From positions 1 through 64,000 of the forward strand of contig JAZLFR010000055.1 of the NCBI GenBank assembly GCA_045615885.1: 64,000 nt of DNA. Reading direction: 5' to 3'. Below are positions 25,261 through 34,818 of this stretch, one piece after another; position 1 is the first letter of the stretch, and each line of letters opens with the position of its first letter. Under the pieces are notes generated by a model. It was given only the letters and a program-made list of their open reading frames with translations. It did no database searches and was not told the DNA's origin. A program made the position numbers and the translations under genes. This DNA is from UBA1765 sp045615885. Lineage in GTDB: Bacteria; Fibrobacterota; Fibrobacteria; Fibrobacterales; Fibrobacteraceae.

Positions 25261-28200
25261 ATGGTTTTAAACAAGATTCAACACAAGAAAGGCGTAGCGC
25301 TTATTACGGTGCTCCTGTTCATGATGATGGCGACTATTGCGGCCACGGCCGTACATAAATGGCTCGTCTCTGAAAATCGCGCAAGTGCTGCCCGCTTAAA
25401 GCAGAGCGAAGCCTACCAAGCTAGCCAGGCCGGTATAAACGCCGCAAGAGCGTGGCTTGCATTCAACGGTAACGAGACCGGAGCTCTTGTAACGCAGTTT
25501 TTGAAAACTAAGAAGCCTATTAAGTTGGATAGTGCAGGGCAGCAGCCAATGGTTCAACGAACCAATTTTGACATGCAGCAGGACTTTTCTGTGTGGCTCA
25601 CAGACGTTGATGTTAGCGAATCCCCCATAAAGGTCAAAATAATATCTAAGGGTACTGGCAGAGATGGTTCCAGTTTTAGCCAGGTTGCGATTTTGAAAGT
25701 CGAAGGGCTTTACCAAATTCCTCTTCCAAGTGAAGTTGCCGCCACTGCTTACGAGTATGCCTATTTTGGTGGCTCTATTAACTATGCCGGGGCGCACCAT
25801 GCAACTTCCATGGTAATTAACGGTAACTGGACGGGTAACCCTAGTACAGTTGACAAGGACTTTATTGTAACTGGCAATGTGAATCTGAGCGGCTCCGACA
25901 TGAAGGTCGGTGACAACGCCTGTATTGGAGGTTCTCTTGATGAGACCGGAGCCGATAAAGTTTCTTTTGGCTCCATATATGTGGCCGGAGATGCTGATTT
26001 AAGTAATGGTGGAGGCACTCCGTTTAGCATAAATGGCAACGCATATTTCGATGGAAATTTTGTTACGACAAATGGATTTTCTATTGCAGAGAATCTGACC
26101 ATAAATCGGGGATTCTTTATAAACATGGCTGCTGGTGGAATAAAAACCATTCAGGGAAACATGTGCACTGGTGAAAATGGATATGTCAATTTTACTTCAG
26201 AAGAAGGGGAAGGCAGTGATGTCCGATTTACAGTACTGGGAAACGTATGGATGCCAAATGAGGGATCTTTAACAGGTAAAATGCCTTCATCAGAAAAATT
26301 GATGGAACATAGGACTTTTGGTGCAAAGAAAGAATCCGAAATTTATATGGCCGGTACATACCAGGATAGCCTAAAAACATGCGTTACCGATCCTAGTAAA
26401 AAATGTTACTACTACCATCAGGAAGGAGATTTCTTTTCTGAGCTTTACGGCATGATTACAGGCACTTATAATTGGCGTTATTTTACAACTAACGCAGATC
26501 AGCGTTCTTCGGTAGCCATGGGAAATGCGCCTTTTTCCTGCGGTAGTGAAATCAAGGATTATTGCGATAGCAAGTGGGAAAAGAAAAACGGCTGCAATGG
26601 TGCTAAGTACATGGTTGACGATATGCTTGCTACTGCGTATGACCATTTCGAAAATAATGCAAATAAGGTTAGTTGTGCAACAAGCATTACACGCTTTGCA
26701 GATAATTCGACTAGCGCTACGGTAGATGCATTGAATGCCTGCTATGAAACTGCGGTAGCCAATGACGACCCTAATTTGTATAACGGCTACCTTGTCGTGA
26801 AGTTCAGTGCAAATACAAATGCAACGCCACAGGGAACCTTGAAGGGTAAATTCATTATCATATATGAAGATAATGCAGGTACCTTAAAACTCCCACCGTC
26901 AGAAGGTGTTACCATGGTATACCTTAAGAATGGTGCCGGCGACATTAGCCAAACAAGTGAAGGTACATATAATTATTTCTTCTATACCAAAAAAGATATT
27001 GCTCAACTTCTGCAAGGGAATTCTCCTTGGAGTGGTTCCGTTTATGCAGAAGCAGCAAGCTGTGCCAAGGTGGGTAATGTTCAAGGAGGCGTTAACCTTG
27101 AATATAATGCAGATGTTCTCAATGATCTTATTCAAGGAAAGATTCTCTGCGATGCAAAAGTCGGTCAATGCGGTGAAGATGATGAAGAGGGATCTAGTGA
27201 CGGTTCTTCTGAAGATTCTGACGAGGAAAAACCTAAAAATTATGATCCGAACTGGATTGCCCTTTCGCCAACGCTCAAGATTAGCCTGGCATCGCAATAT
27301 GCAAACGACGAAATTATTCGAAACAATGCAGACTCTTTGAATCCATCGTTGCTTGTAATGCCTAGAATAATCTATTTGGTTACCGGCGAAAAACTTGTTA
27401 AAGAAGAGAACTACAATGTCATTTACCTTGGTGGTTTAGAGCCTAACGGTTCTGGTAGCGCTACTTGCAATCGCGGATATAGTGAAAGCGAAGGATTTAC
27501 TGAAGTCGGTCTGTATTCCTGTAGTTATGCGGAAGGCAGTCATTCTTCTGATTTCTGGGTTTGGGTGTCTGACAAGGCCACATCTTCAAAAGTTGGCTTT
27601 GACACACTTCAGTACAATCTTGGCAAAAAATGCGAAGAAGATGGTACAAGAAAAAAAGATGTGAAATTGAAGCTGATTTCAGGCTCAAGAATTATGCCTG
27701 GGTCCTTCAATATTTATGTGTACAAATCATCTATCGGTGCTACTGTTACTGCAAAAACTTCCAGTTTGTTTGAATTGAGCGGACCAAGTTCTGTTGGTGG
27801 CTACGATGTTTACAAGTTGACGATAACACTAGAAAACCTTGCAAGTCTTGAAGATCCACTTTTTGAAGTTGAACTTCCAAACGGTTGCGCTGCGGCTACA
27901 GGCTTTGTTCAATTCCAACTTGAAGATATAAACTTTAACGATGGATTGACGCTAGGTACTCCAAATAATGAACTCGTATTATTCGGTGAAGGTTCTGCCA
28001 AGGTTTTTCATGCTCCGATTGATGATGATCCTAGTGCACCATCCGATATTACAGATCGCCCTGATTGTGCCATACTGGAAAACGCTGACGCCTCTTGGGG
28101 TGCCTTCTATGGAACCAATGCAAGTAATGGTTGCATTGTAGTCGAAGATGATTTCAACACCTATAGCGGTCCATGGCTTTGCCCACTTGGGTCTTCTGTA

Positions 28201-31200
28201 AAGGCTAAGGCCAGCAATGAAGACCTTTGGAATGAGGAATGTGAACTTTGGCAAACATCTGATGTCATCATTAGCGGTTCGGAAGATACTTATGTGTATG
28301 CTTCCCTCAAGAAAAAACAGTTTGTTTTGCACGTAGAAATTGAAGGTTTGCAGGGAGAAGCCGACGCATATTCTACCATGACTCTTCCCGAATTGACTGA
28401 CGATGATGCTGAAATCGACGTTTATTCTTCAGACGATAAATTGATGGGTACTTGCAAATCCGGTAACAAAGGTGTTTGCGATTACAAGGTCTATTATGGT
28501 CAGCATTACTATGTTCGTGCCAAAGGCAAGTATTTCGATCACTGGTCGTATGACTGCGTAAGCAAGAGTGAAACAAATAATTGTGGAACAAGCATGGCTT
28601 CCAGAAATAGCAAAACTATAGCAATAACAACAAAAGAAGATGTGACGGTTCAGGCAAACTACACCAAGACTGGCTACTGCTTTAACGAAGACTTTAAGCA
28701 CTTGCACCCATACTGTGACGAAGAAGTGACTGCAAAGGCTATTGGTGGTTTGACCCAAGCTAGGTCCAGTAACAAGCCTGGTGAATATTACAGAACCGAT
28801 GTGAAGAACAATCCAGAGAAAATAGAATATACAGAATCTCTCATGGGTGATTATGCCCACGGCGATGGTGAATACTGCATTGACCAGTGTGTAACCAACT
28901 GGAGGTATCGCTATAGTGAATTGGTGGCTGCACAAGGTAAGGTAGAAATAGAAGGTATTGGGACTGCATACGACTATTACTATGACTACTATTGCTCCGT
29001 AGAAGGGAAAACTATTGAAGGTACGGTAAAAGAAAAGGAAGATAAGGTTTGGAGCTATTATGATCCGGGTATTTCCTGTTACGACATGGTTGATCGAGCA
29101 TTTGATGATTGGAAAATGCCTTGGACAACGAACATCAATTTTACATACTATAAACAACTAAATGTAGAAGAGGCAAAGAAAATAGCCAAAGCAAAATGTG
29201 GTACCCAAGCGAATAATCCTGATAGTTATACATATCGTTGCATTAATGACAAGGCTGAAACGGTCGAATGCAGAAATACCGATAAAAAGAAGTACCACCC
29301 GGCTAGCCTTGACAAGCCGCGCGTTTATGGTGGTTACTACCCGCAAAATGATAGGTATTCCCCATGGATTAAAATTCTGGGGGTTAACCTTTCACAGCAA
29401 ACCAAGCTTGGAGCAAGGCGTGCGCCTGAAGGTAAAACCATCATCACCGATAATGGCGAATCCAAATCTGTAAAGTTGAGTATGTGGAATGTAAAACCCT
29501 ATATTGATAGGGATGAAGGTTTTATTTCTATGCATGGATTTAAGACTTCTTATGTAATGCTTAGAAAGCAGAAGGCTGGCTATAATGGAACCTTTACAAA
29601 AACATTTACATGGGATGGAACTGGAGAAAAAGGTAATGATGGCGGTAGCGTTAGTGCTATTGTCTTTAGGTCCAATGCAGATGCGTCTTCATTCTTCTTG
29701 CTTGGTATAAATCCGTCTGCATCAACAGGAGATGCGACCCAGCAACACTTTATCCTTTGCCACGGAACTGAACGTCTAAGTTACCCTGACTCTTCGCAGT
29801 TAAAACTGTCTGGCTCGCAAGATGCAAACGATGCTCGTGAATTGCAATCCCCTTTAACGCAAGGCCATTGCGTTAAAGAAGATGTTTTCGCAAATATCCC
29901 ATGGAATCAAATTCAAAAGAAAACATTGCAGCTAAAGGTTGAACTTGAAGGCCCTATGGCTACAATAACTTTCGCCTATTCCAATGATTTGACATCTAAT
30001 ATTGGAACAGGAACAGATATATTTGATGGCACGAACTCAACCATTTATATCAAAAAGGAATTCAACTTGGAAAATCCTGCCTTGTTTGGCTACCCGATTC
30101 CTGATGATAGATGGAGTGAAAAACTTCCCCAAGTGGATGCGGCTGGTAATTCTACGCATATCTATCAAGACCCGATTACGCACATGAAAAATCATAACGA
30201 GGATTATGGTTATGTAGGCTTTATCGTGCATAACCAAAATGAAAAAATTTATAACTTGAATTGGCGTTCTGGTGGTTCATGCGGCGGTGAATATAGAGAC
30301 GATCCAGGCGTTTATTGTGGTTTCGAAAACCCGGAATTGCCTGCGGGAACTCATCAGGTGCCGATACGCTATATGTACGATTTTTGCCCCGATGGCGGCG
30401 AATGCAAGTGCCAATATGAGTACAATATAGATGATGAGCCGGCATGGCATTCTGAAAATGCCTTTATGCTTCCTGGGGAACCCCGAAAATATCCGTATGG
30501 AACATTAAAAGTTAGGGCTACTTGCATAGACCAGAATGACCCTACGAATAGAAAGACTATTGTTGAAAAGTGTAATGGCTTTACAACCTATGACGAAAAT
30601 AATGACAATAAATGTTATGATGATTACACTATTTTCAATACCTATAGCAAGGCTGAAGATATAAAAGTATTTAGACTTTATGATAGTGAAATTGCAAACC
30701 TCAATAATTATTATTCTTCTAAAATAAATCAGTATGCCATCAATTCCGCCAATCTTTTTGGTGAAGATGGAGAGGCAATCCGTAGAACATTCTGTAAAGA
30801 TGTTTCCGGTTTTACCGCTGGCGAATCCCATTACAATGCAACTGGATTTTGTTCCAACAAGAAATCGGATAATGCCGTATCCAAGGCACACGATGTAAAT
30901 GGAAACATTCTTATAAATGAGGTGAATACAAGGGTGCACCTGGCTGAATTCGGCATAAATAAAAATGCAAACCTTGAAGGTGGAAATCTGATGTTGATTG
31001 GCAAACCGCCTTTTGCTGAAGCTGATGAAGGTGTAATTATAAATTACCTGCAACTGACGGATACCATCGATAATACAAACAAAAAAAATTATTTGAACCT
31101 TAAGGGATCCGACCTTACCTTCAGATTGTATCAAAATAATGTAATTGATGATATCCAGATGTATTTGGAAGATGCAGCTGGAGTTGTCAGTGAACACTTT

Positions 31201-34200
31201 AGTATAGATGATCTTGTTGACTCGCTTGAACGTGATACATTGAATAACTCCGGTTCCTTGAGGTTGAGCAAGGCTATGAGGGAATCTGGCACTTATTGCG
31301 ATATTTACGACAATAAAATTAGCACTAGCGAATATAATACGCTTTCTTTGGAAGAAAAAGAGCATTATCATAAATCATTATGCCAGCTAGGGCTTGTGTG
31401 GGTTCGTGATTTGAAGCGCTTGGCTCGTGAAGCTAGCGAAGAGCCTGGTCATACCTGGTATGAACTGTATCCGTATAGAAAAGTTAAAGTTCCTGTGCAA
31501 AAATTTGTTGGAGGAACAAACTTTGACCCAAGCCAAGTTAAAAAGATTTATTTTGAACTTCACAATGACCGCGGCGGTGGCATACACATTAGTCAATTGA
31601 AGTCTGAATGTCCAACCTCCTTGGATGTTAGACAGTGCCAAACCAGCATAGACAACGTGAATTATGCAAATGACAGAACATTCCGAGAAGGTTTGCCTCT
31701 ATATGTCAAAGCTAAAGTAGACGGTGCAAATCTGTGCAGACTTGAAATCCGCCAGGATGGTACCAACATGACCTACACGGATATCAAGGGGCCGGAATTT
31801 ACTGAAGAAGGTGGATTTGCTACGCCATGGTTCTCTTGCAATGGAATTATGGAGAAGAACGTTACCTTGACTTGTGATAATGATAATGCGGACATTAATT
31901 GTGTTGGTAGATTGACTGTCGTTGCCAGAAATACATCCAATGAAGAAGTGTCTTGTAAAAATACAACTGGCGGGCCTATGACCATGAAAATAACCGTTCA
32001 AAATACCAAGTATATTTGTTATGGTTATAATTTTGACTATACAACACCGAGCGGAACAACTACACCAGCAGTTGTGCTTCCTAGCTATACTAGTAATGGT
32101 TATGTGACAGCATTGTTCGATGCCGGCTCAATTGAATATGGTGGTTCCGGAACAATAAGCATGGGTATAGACTTTAACAATTATTCTGGATTAGGTAATG
32201 GAACGCAACTCAGTCCAAGACCTACGATTCAATTGCAGGGACCTGATGGGCAAACTATTCAGGAACTTTTGGCAACTGACTCTCATCCGAATAATGATGT
32301 AAAATTTGAACGATGTGCGCAAAGACAGGATGGTAAGATATGGGTAAAAAAGAATTCCAATGGAACATTTAATAGTTATCAAAACATAAGTAACCATTGT
32401 GCTTTCTTCCAGTTTAATCCAGAAGAATATGGTAGCGGCGACTATACGCTTGTATTGAAAAATTCGAATATGCCCGCCTGCAAGATCAATGTTGATGTGC
32501 CTTTGGCAAACATTGTCAATGGATCCTGTGCAATAACCCCGGGCACTATTGTCGCCAAGGGAAGTGCAATTCAGGTCAGCGCAACTGGAACGAACCTTTC
32601 TGGTACGGGTGCTGTAAGGATTGGCGGTGTGGAACACGAATGTACTTTTGATGAAGCTAATTCAGTGATTAACTGCAGTGGAATTTCAGCGCCAGCTGAA
32701 AAGGGTACATACGATGTTGAACTTACCTACAACGGTAGAAAAACTACCTGCCCGAGCATTACTGTTGCTGATAAGCCAACTGTAAAATCATGCGATGTTC
32801 AGGATGGTAAGTTTGTTGCCAAGGTAGAAAACCCGGCTAGTGTAACATACAATTATAGGCTCATTCGTTGTGCCGATTTGCTTGGCATGGGTTGTACTGT
32901 CGAAACAACGGGTCGTGAAATTGAAAATGGCACAAGCGCTGCTATTTCCATTGGTTTGCCAAGGAAAATGTCTTCGATTCAAGAAGGCAAGGATTACACT
33001 TATGTGTTCCAAGTTTCTACATCTTCGGACTTCCCAGAAGATAATGTATCGTATTGCCCTGCAAAGGCGGATAACTCCGAAAATGGCTATCGTGAAGAAC
33101 GTGGCGATAGAGAAACGACACTTGAATGTGGCTTTACAACTGCTACAGCTCCAAAGGAAGGTAACGTAACATTCTATGTCAAGAATGCTCACGGGTTTAC
33201 TTCGGATAGAACAATGAGTCTTTGGTCTCCTAATGGAACTATGTATGGTAAGCTTGATTATATGTCCATAAAGAGTGATGGCACTACCATGGAACAAACT
33301 TTGAAGATTCCAGCAACTTTCAAAGTAGGTGATACTTACACAGTTTGGCTGTACAACAAATTCGAATACGGAAGTAAGCCTATTTGCAAAGCTAGTGTAA
33401 CAATTGAACCGGTTACAGCAAGCTGTAAGTTTGCATCTAGCGCAAGTGATGTAAAGAAGGGTGCCGAATACTATGAAGGCTTTGAAGTGTATGATGTACA
33501 TGGCCTAGCAAGTAGTCAGTATATGACTTTGAAATATGGAGATGTTGCAATCAACACAAGCTGTAACGTTTCTGCAGATCCTTCAAAAACTTCTAAGTGC
33601 AATGTAAAGATTCCTGCTACAGCAAAATCGGGTTCTCAAAAGTTCACACTTGTTTATGACGGTAGAACAGTGTGTGAAGCATCTACAAATGTTTTGCCGA
33701 TTAGTGCTGATTGCAAAATCGTTAAGAATGATTGGACTAACGGTAAAGTAACCAAGGCAATCGCCAAGACAAATGTAAAATTGCAACTGACAAATATTCA
33801 AAATGTCGGTGGAACAATAAATGCAACATTTAAACGTGATGGCGGTGGTGAAAAATCAATAAGCCTTAATCAGTGGGGCTCTGAAGCAACAAGCCCAACT
33901 GCGTTTGGAGTTCCAGATTTTACTGGTTCAGTAACCTACAATGTTTACGATGAAGCTGGTGATGTGATTTGCTCAACGCCAGCCGTTGAAGTAGCACAAA
34001 GTATCAAAAACAATTGTGGCGTAGCAAACGACGTTGACGCAACAGTTTCAGCAAGCACAACCATTTGCAACTACAAGTATGAAACCGAATGTAAGCATAA
34101 TCCGGATACTCATTTTGGATTCTATTACAAGGGACCAGAACCTTATTTATTCTATGTCGAAGGAGCTGGAGGTAACCATTACTGCGTTGAAGGCAATGTT

Positions 34201-34443
34201 ACAAAGGATGGTTGTATTCCAGACAAATGCTGTTCTACAATAGAAGATAGCTGTAGAAACATGGATGGATACAAGTGTAAAAAAGTAATCCCTAAGTGGA
34301 TTGGTGAACAAGGATACATTCCTAAGAGCTACAAATACGTAATGTGTGTTGATTATTCAGATTACTATGGCGGTTCTAGTAATGAATGTTGCGAAGCCTC
34401 CGTTACTATAATTAATTGCTCTACTGGATACTGTTCTAGGTAA
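25261..34443 (+). CDS. Giant PilX/GspK-type minor pilin with adhesin-like body, module 3 (3,060 aa)
   Basis: The leader MVLNKIQHKKG^ is followed by VALITVLLFMMMATIAATAV, with Thr at +5. Domains follow the same order as in protein 2: solenoid from about 165 (YAYFGGSINYAGAHHATSM), 'GKFIIIY...NYFFYT', acidic linker (637-658), SDFWVW domain, InlB-like repeat, CFNEDF (about 1139) and CIDQC, lectin-like part with 'IVFRSNAD' (about 1470) and 'NWRSGGSC' (about 1666), 'RGGGIHIS' (about 2104), then Cys-initiated Ig-like repeats (about 2146-2900). A Cys-rich tail of 150 residues ends in NCSTGYCSR. Closest to protein 2 throughout, but the tails differ strongly. Expected to be secreted and held at a pilus or pseudopilus tip through its N-terminal helix. 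Ligand unknown. Confidence 0.85.
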   Translation: MVLNKIQHKKGVALITVLLFMMMATIAATAVHKWLVSENRASAARLKQSEAYQASQAGINAARAWLAFNGNETGALVTQFLKTKKPIKLDSAGQQPMVQRTNFDMQQDFSVWLTDVDVSESPIKVKIISKGTGRDGSSFSQVAILKVEGLYQIPLPSEVAATAYEYAYFGGSINYAGAHHATSMVINGNWTGNPSTVDKDFIVTGNVNLSGSDMKVGDNACIGGSLDETGADKVSFGSIYVAGDADLSNGGGTPFSINGNAYFDGNFVTTNGFSIAENLTINRGFFINMAAGGIKTIQGNMCTGENGYVNFTSEEGEGSDVRFTVLGNVWMPNEGSLTGKMPSSEKLMEHRTFGAKKESEIYMAGTYQDSLKTCVTDPSKKCYYYHQEGDFFSELYGMITGTYNWRYFTTNADQRSSVAMGNAPFSCGSEIKDYCDSKWEKKNGCNGAKYMVDDMLATAYDHFENNANKVSCATSITRFADNSTSATVDALNACYETAVANDDPNLYNGYLVVKFSANTNATPQGTLKGKFIIIYEDNAGTLKLPPSEGVTMVYLKNGAGDISQTSEGTYNYFFYTKKDIAQLLQGNSPWSGSVYAEAASCAKVGNVQGGVNLEYNADVLNDLIQGKILCDAKVGQCGEDDEEGSSDGSSEDSDEEKPKNYDPNWIALSPTLKISLASQYANDEIIRNNADSLNPSLLVMPRIIYLVTGEKLVKEENYNVIYLGGLEPNGSGSATCNRGYSESEGFTEVGLYSCSYAEGSHSSDFWVWVSDKATSSKVGFDTLQYNLGKKCEEDGTRKKDVKLKLISGSRIMPGSFNIYVYKSSIGATVTAKTSSLFELSGPSSVGGYDVYKLTITLENLASLEDPLFEVELPNGCAAATGFVQFQLEDINFNDGLTLGTPNNELVLFGEGSAKVFHAPIDDDPSAPSDITDRPDCAILENADASWGAFYGTNASNGCIVVEDDFNTYSGPWLCPLGSSVKAKASNEDLWNEECELWQTSDVIISGSEDTYVYASLKKKQFVLHVEIEGLQGEADAYSTMTLPELTDDDAEIDVYSSDDKLMGTCKSGNKGVCDYKVYYGQHYYVRAKGKYFDHWSYDCVSKSETNNCGTSMASRNSKTIAITTKEDVTVQANYTKTGYCFNEDFKHLHPYCDEEVTAKAIGGLTQARSSNKPGEYYRTDVKNNPEKIEYTESLMGDYAHGDGEYCIDQCVTNWRYRYSELVAAQGKVEIEGIGTAYDYYYDYYCSVEGKTIEGTVKEKEDKVWSYYDPGISCYDMVDRAFDDWKMPWTTNINFTYYKQLNVEEAKKIAKAKCGTQANNPDSYTYRCINDKAETVECRNTDKKKYHPASLDKPRVYGGYYPQNDRYSPWIKILGVNLSQQTKLGARRAPEGKTIITDNGESKSVKLSMWNVKPYIDRDEGFISMHGFKTSYVMLRKQKAGYNGTFTKTFTWDGTGEKGNDGGSVSAIVFRSNADASSFFLLGINPSASTGDATQQHFILCHGTERLSYPDSSQLKLSGSQDANDARELQSPLTQGHCVKEDVFANIPWNQIQKKTLQLKVELEGPMATITFAYSNDLTSNIGTGTDIFDGTNSTIYIKKEFNLENPALFGYPIPDDRWSEKLPQVDAAGNSTHIYQDPITHMKNHNEDYGYVGFIVHNQNEKIYNLNWRSGGSCGGEYRDDPGVYCGFENPELPAGTHQVPIRYMYDFCPDGGECKCQYEYNIDDEPAWHSENAFMLPGEPRKYPYGTLKVRATCIDQNDPTNRKTIVEKCNGFTTYDENNDNKCYDDYTIFNTYSKAEDIKVFRLYDSEIANLNNYYSSKINQYAINSANLFGEDGEAIRRTFCKDVSGFTAGESHYNATGFCSNKKSDNAVSKAHDVNGNILINEVNTRVHLAEFGINKNANLEGGNLMLIGKPPFAEADEGVIINYLQLTDTIDNTNKKNYLNLKGSDLTFRLYQNNVIDDIQMYLEDAAGVVSEHFSIDDLVDSLERDTLNNSGSLRLSKAMRESGTYCDIYDNKISTSEYNTLSLEEKEHYHKSLCQLGLVWVRDLKRLAREASEEPGHTWYELYPYRKVKVPVQKFVGGTNFDPSQVKKIYFELHNDRGGGIHISQLKSECPTSLDVRQCQTSIDNVNYANDRTFREGLPLYVKAKVDGANLCRLEIRQDGTNMTYTDIKGPEFTEEGGFATPWFSCNGIMEKNVTLTCDNDNADINCVGRLTVVARNTSNEEVSCKNTTGGPMTMKITVQNTKYICYGYNFDYTTPSGTTTPAVVLPSYTSNGYVTALFDAGSIEYGGSGTISMGIDFNNYSGLGNGTQLSPRPTIQLQGPDGQTIQELLATDSHPNNDVKFERCAQRQDGKIWVKKNSNGTFNSYQNISNHCAFFQFNPEEYGSGDYTLVLKNSNMPACKINVDVPLANIVNGSCAITPGTIVAKGSAIQVSATGTNLSGTGAVRIGGVEHECTFDEANSVINCSGISAPAEKGTYDVELTYNGRKTTCPSITVADKPTVKSCDVQDGKFVAKVENPASVTYNYRLIRCADLLGMGCTVETTGREIENGTSAAISIGLPRKMSSIQEGKDYTYVFQVSTSSDFPEDNVSYCPAKADNSENGYREERGDRETTLECGFTTATAPKEGNVTFYVKNAHGFTSDRTMSLWSPNGTMYGKLDYMSIKSDGTTMEQTLKIPATFKVGDTYTVWLYNKFEYGSKPICKASVTIEPVTASCKFASSASDVKKGAEYYEGFEVYDVHGLASSQYMTLKYGDVAINTSCNVSADPSKTSKCNVKIPATAKSGSQKFTLVYDGRTVCEASTNVLPISADCKIVKNDWTNGKVTKAIAKTNVKLQLTNIQNVGGTINATFKRDGGGEKSISLNQWGSEATSPTAFGVPDFTGSVTYNVYDEAGDVICSTPAVEVAQSIKNNCGVANDVDATVSASTTICNYKYETECKHNPDTHFGFYYKGPEPYLFYVEGAGGNHYCVEGNVTKDGCIPDKCCSTIEDSCRNMDGYKCKKVIPKWIGEQGYIPKSYKYVMCVDYSDYYGGSSNECCEASVTIINCSTGYCSR

Positions 34444-34455
34444 TAAATACAACCG

Positions 34456-34486
34456 CACCAGTTCATGAAAATGAACTGGTGTTTTG
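34456..34486 (+). terminator. Terminator after giant pilin gene 3
   Basis: An 11-bp stem CACCAGTTCAT/ATGAACTGGTG closes a GAAA tetraloop and is followed by TTTT, 12 bases after the stop codon. Confidence 0.8.
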
Positions 34487-34530
34487 GTATGAAAAGCCTA
34501 GCTTAAACAAGGCTAGATTTAAATTGATAA

Positions 34531-34570
34531 TGCAAAGCAAAGGCCACCTGAAGGTGGCCTTTGCTTTGCA
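34531..34570. terminator. 18-bp perfect hairpin, probable bidirectional terminator
   Basis: Arms 34531-34548 and 34553-34570 are perfectly complementary around a TGAA loop. It sits between convergent genes (giant 3 and the Rpn remnant) and shares its GGCCACC/GGTGGCC core with the hairpin at 12175-12199. Confidence 0.7.
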
Positions 34571-34573
34571 TAT

Positions 34574-34818
34574 TTAAAGTTCCCGCCAGATTTCAAGAAC
34601 TTGAGAAAGTGGAATATCGAGAAAATCAGCAACATCTTCCGGCGTTTTGCCCTTCTGCAAGTTTTTCTTGATCAGGTTTCGGCGTTCTTCCTCGCGACCT
34701 TCTTCAAGGCCTTCCTGATGCGCAAGAACAATGCGCCCAATCTGTTCGTCGATACTCATTGTACAAGCCACTTGCGCCTCCAAAAGTTCCTTGTCCTTGC
34801 CAGGGTCAACCGTGATGC
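34574..34818 (-). pseudogene. Remnant: C-terminal third of an Rpn family gene
   Basis: It encodes ITVDPGKDKELLEAQVACT and MSIDEQIGRIVLAHQEGLEEG, then a different tail (KKNLQKGKTPEDVADFLDIPLSQVLEIWREL) with the usual Rpn HTH-like end. Homology starts within 3 bases of the stop codon of the intact Rpn copy C, so a second gene's 3' end is fused directly behind copy C. There is no N-terminal nuclease core. It could still be translated from an internal ATG (34783) as a 69-aa peptide. Confidence 0.7.

Noticed and set aside
28429..29157. 242-codon minus-strand open frame with apparent hydrophobic segments
   Set aside because: Mirror of codon bias in giant gene 3, not a membrane protein gene.
30505..31371. 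288-codon minus-strand open frame
   Set aside because: Antisense to giant gene 3, low-complexity hydrophobic product, no start signal.
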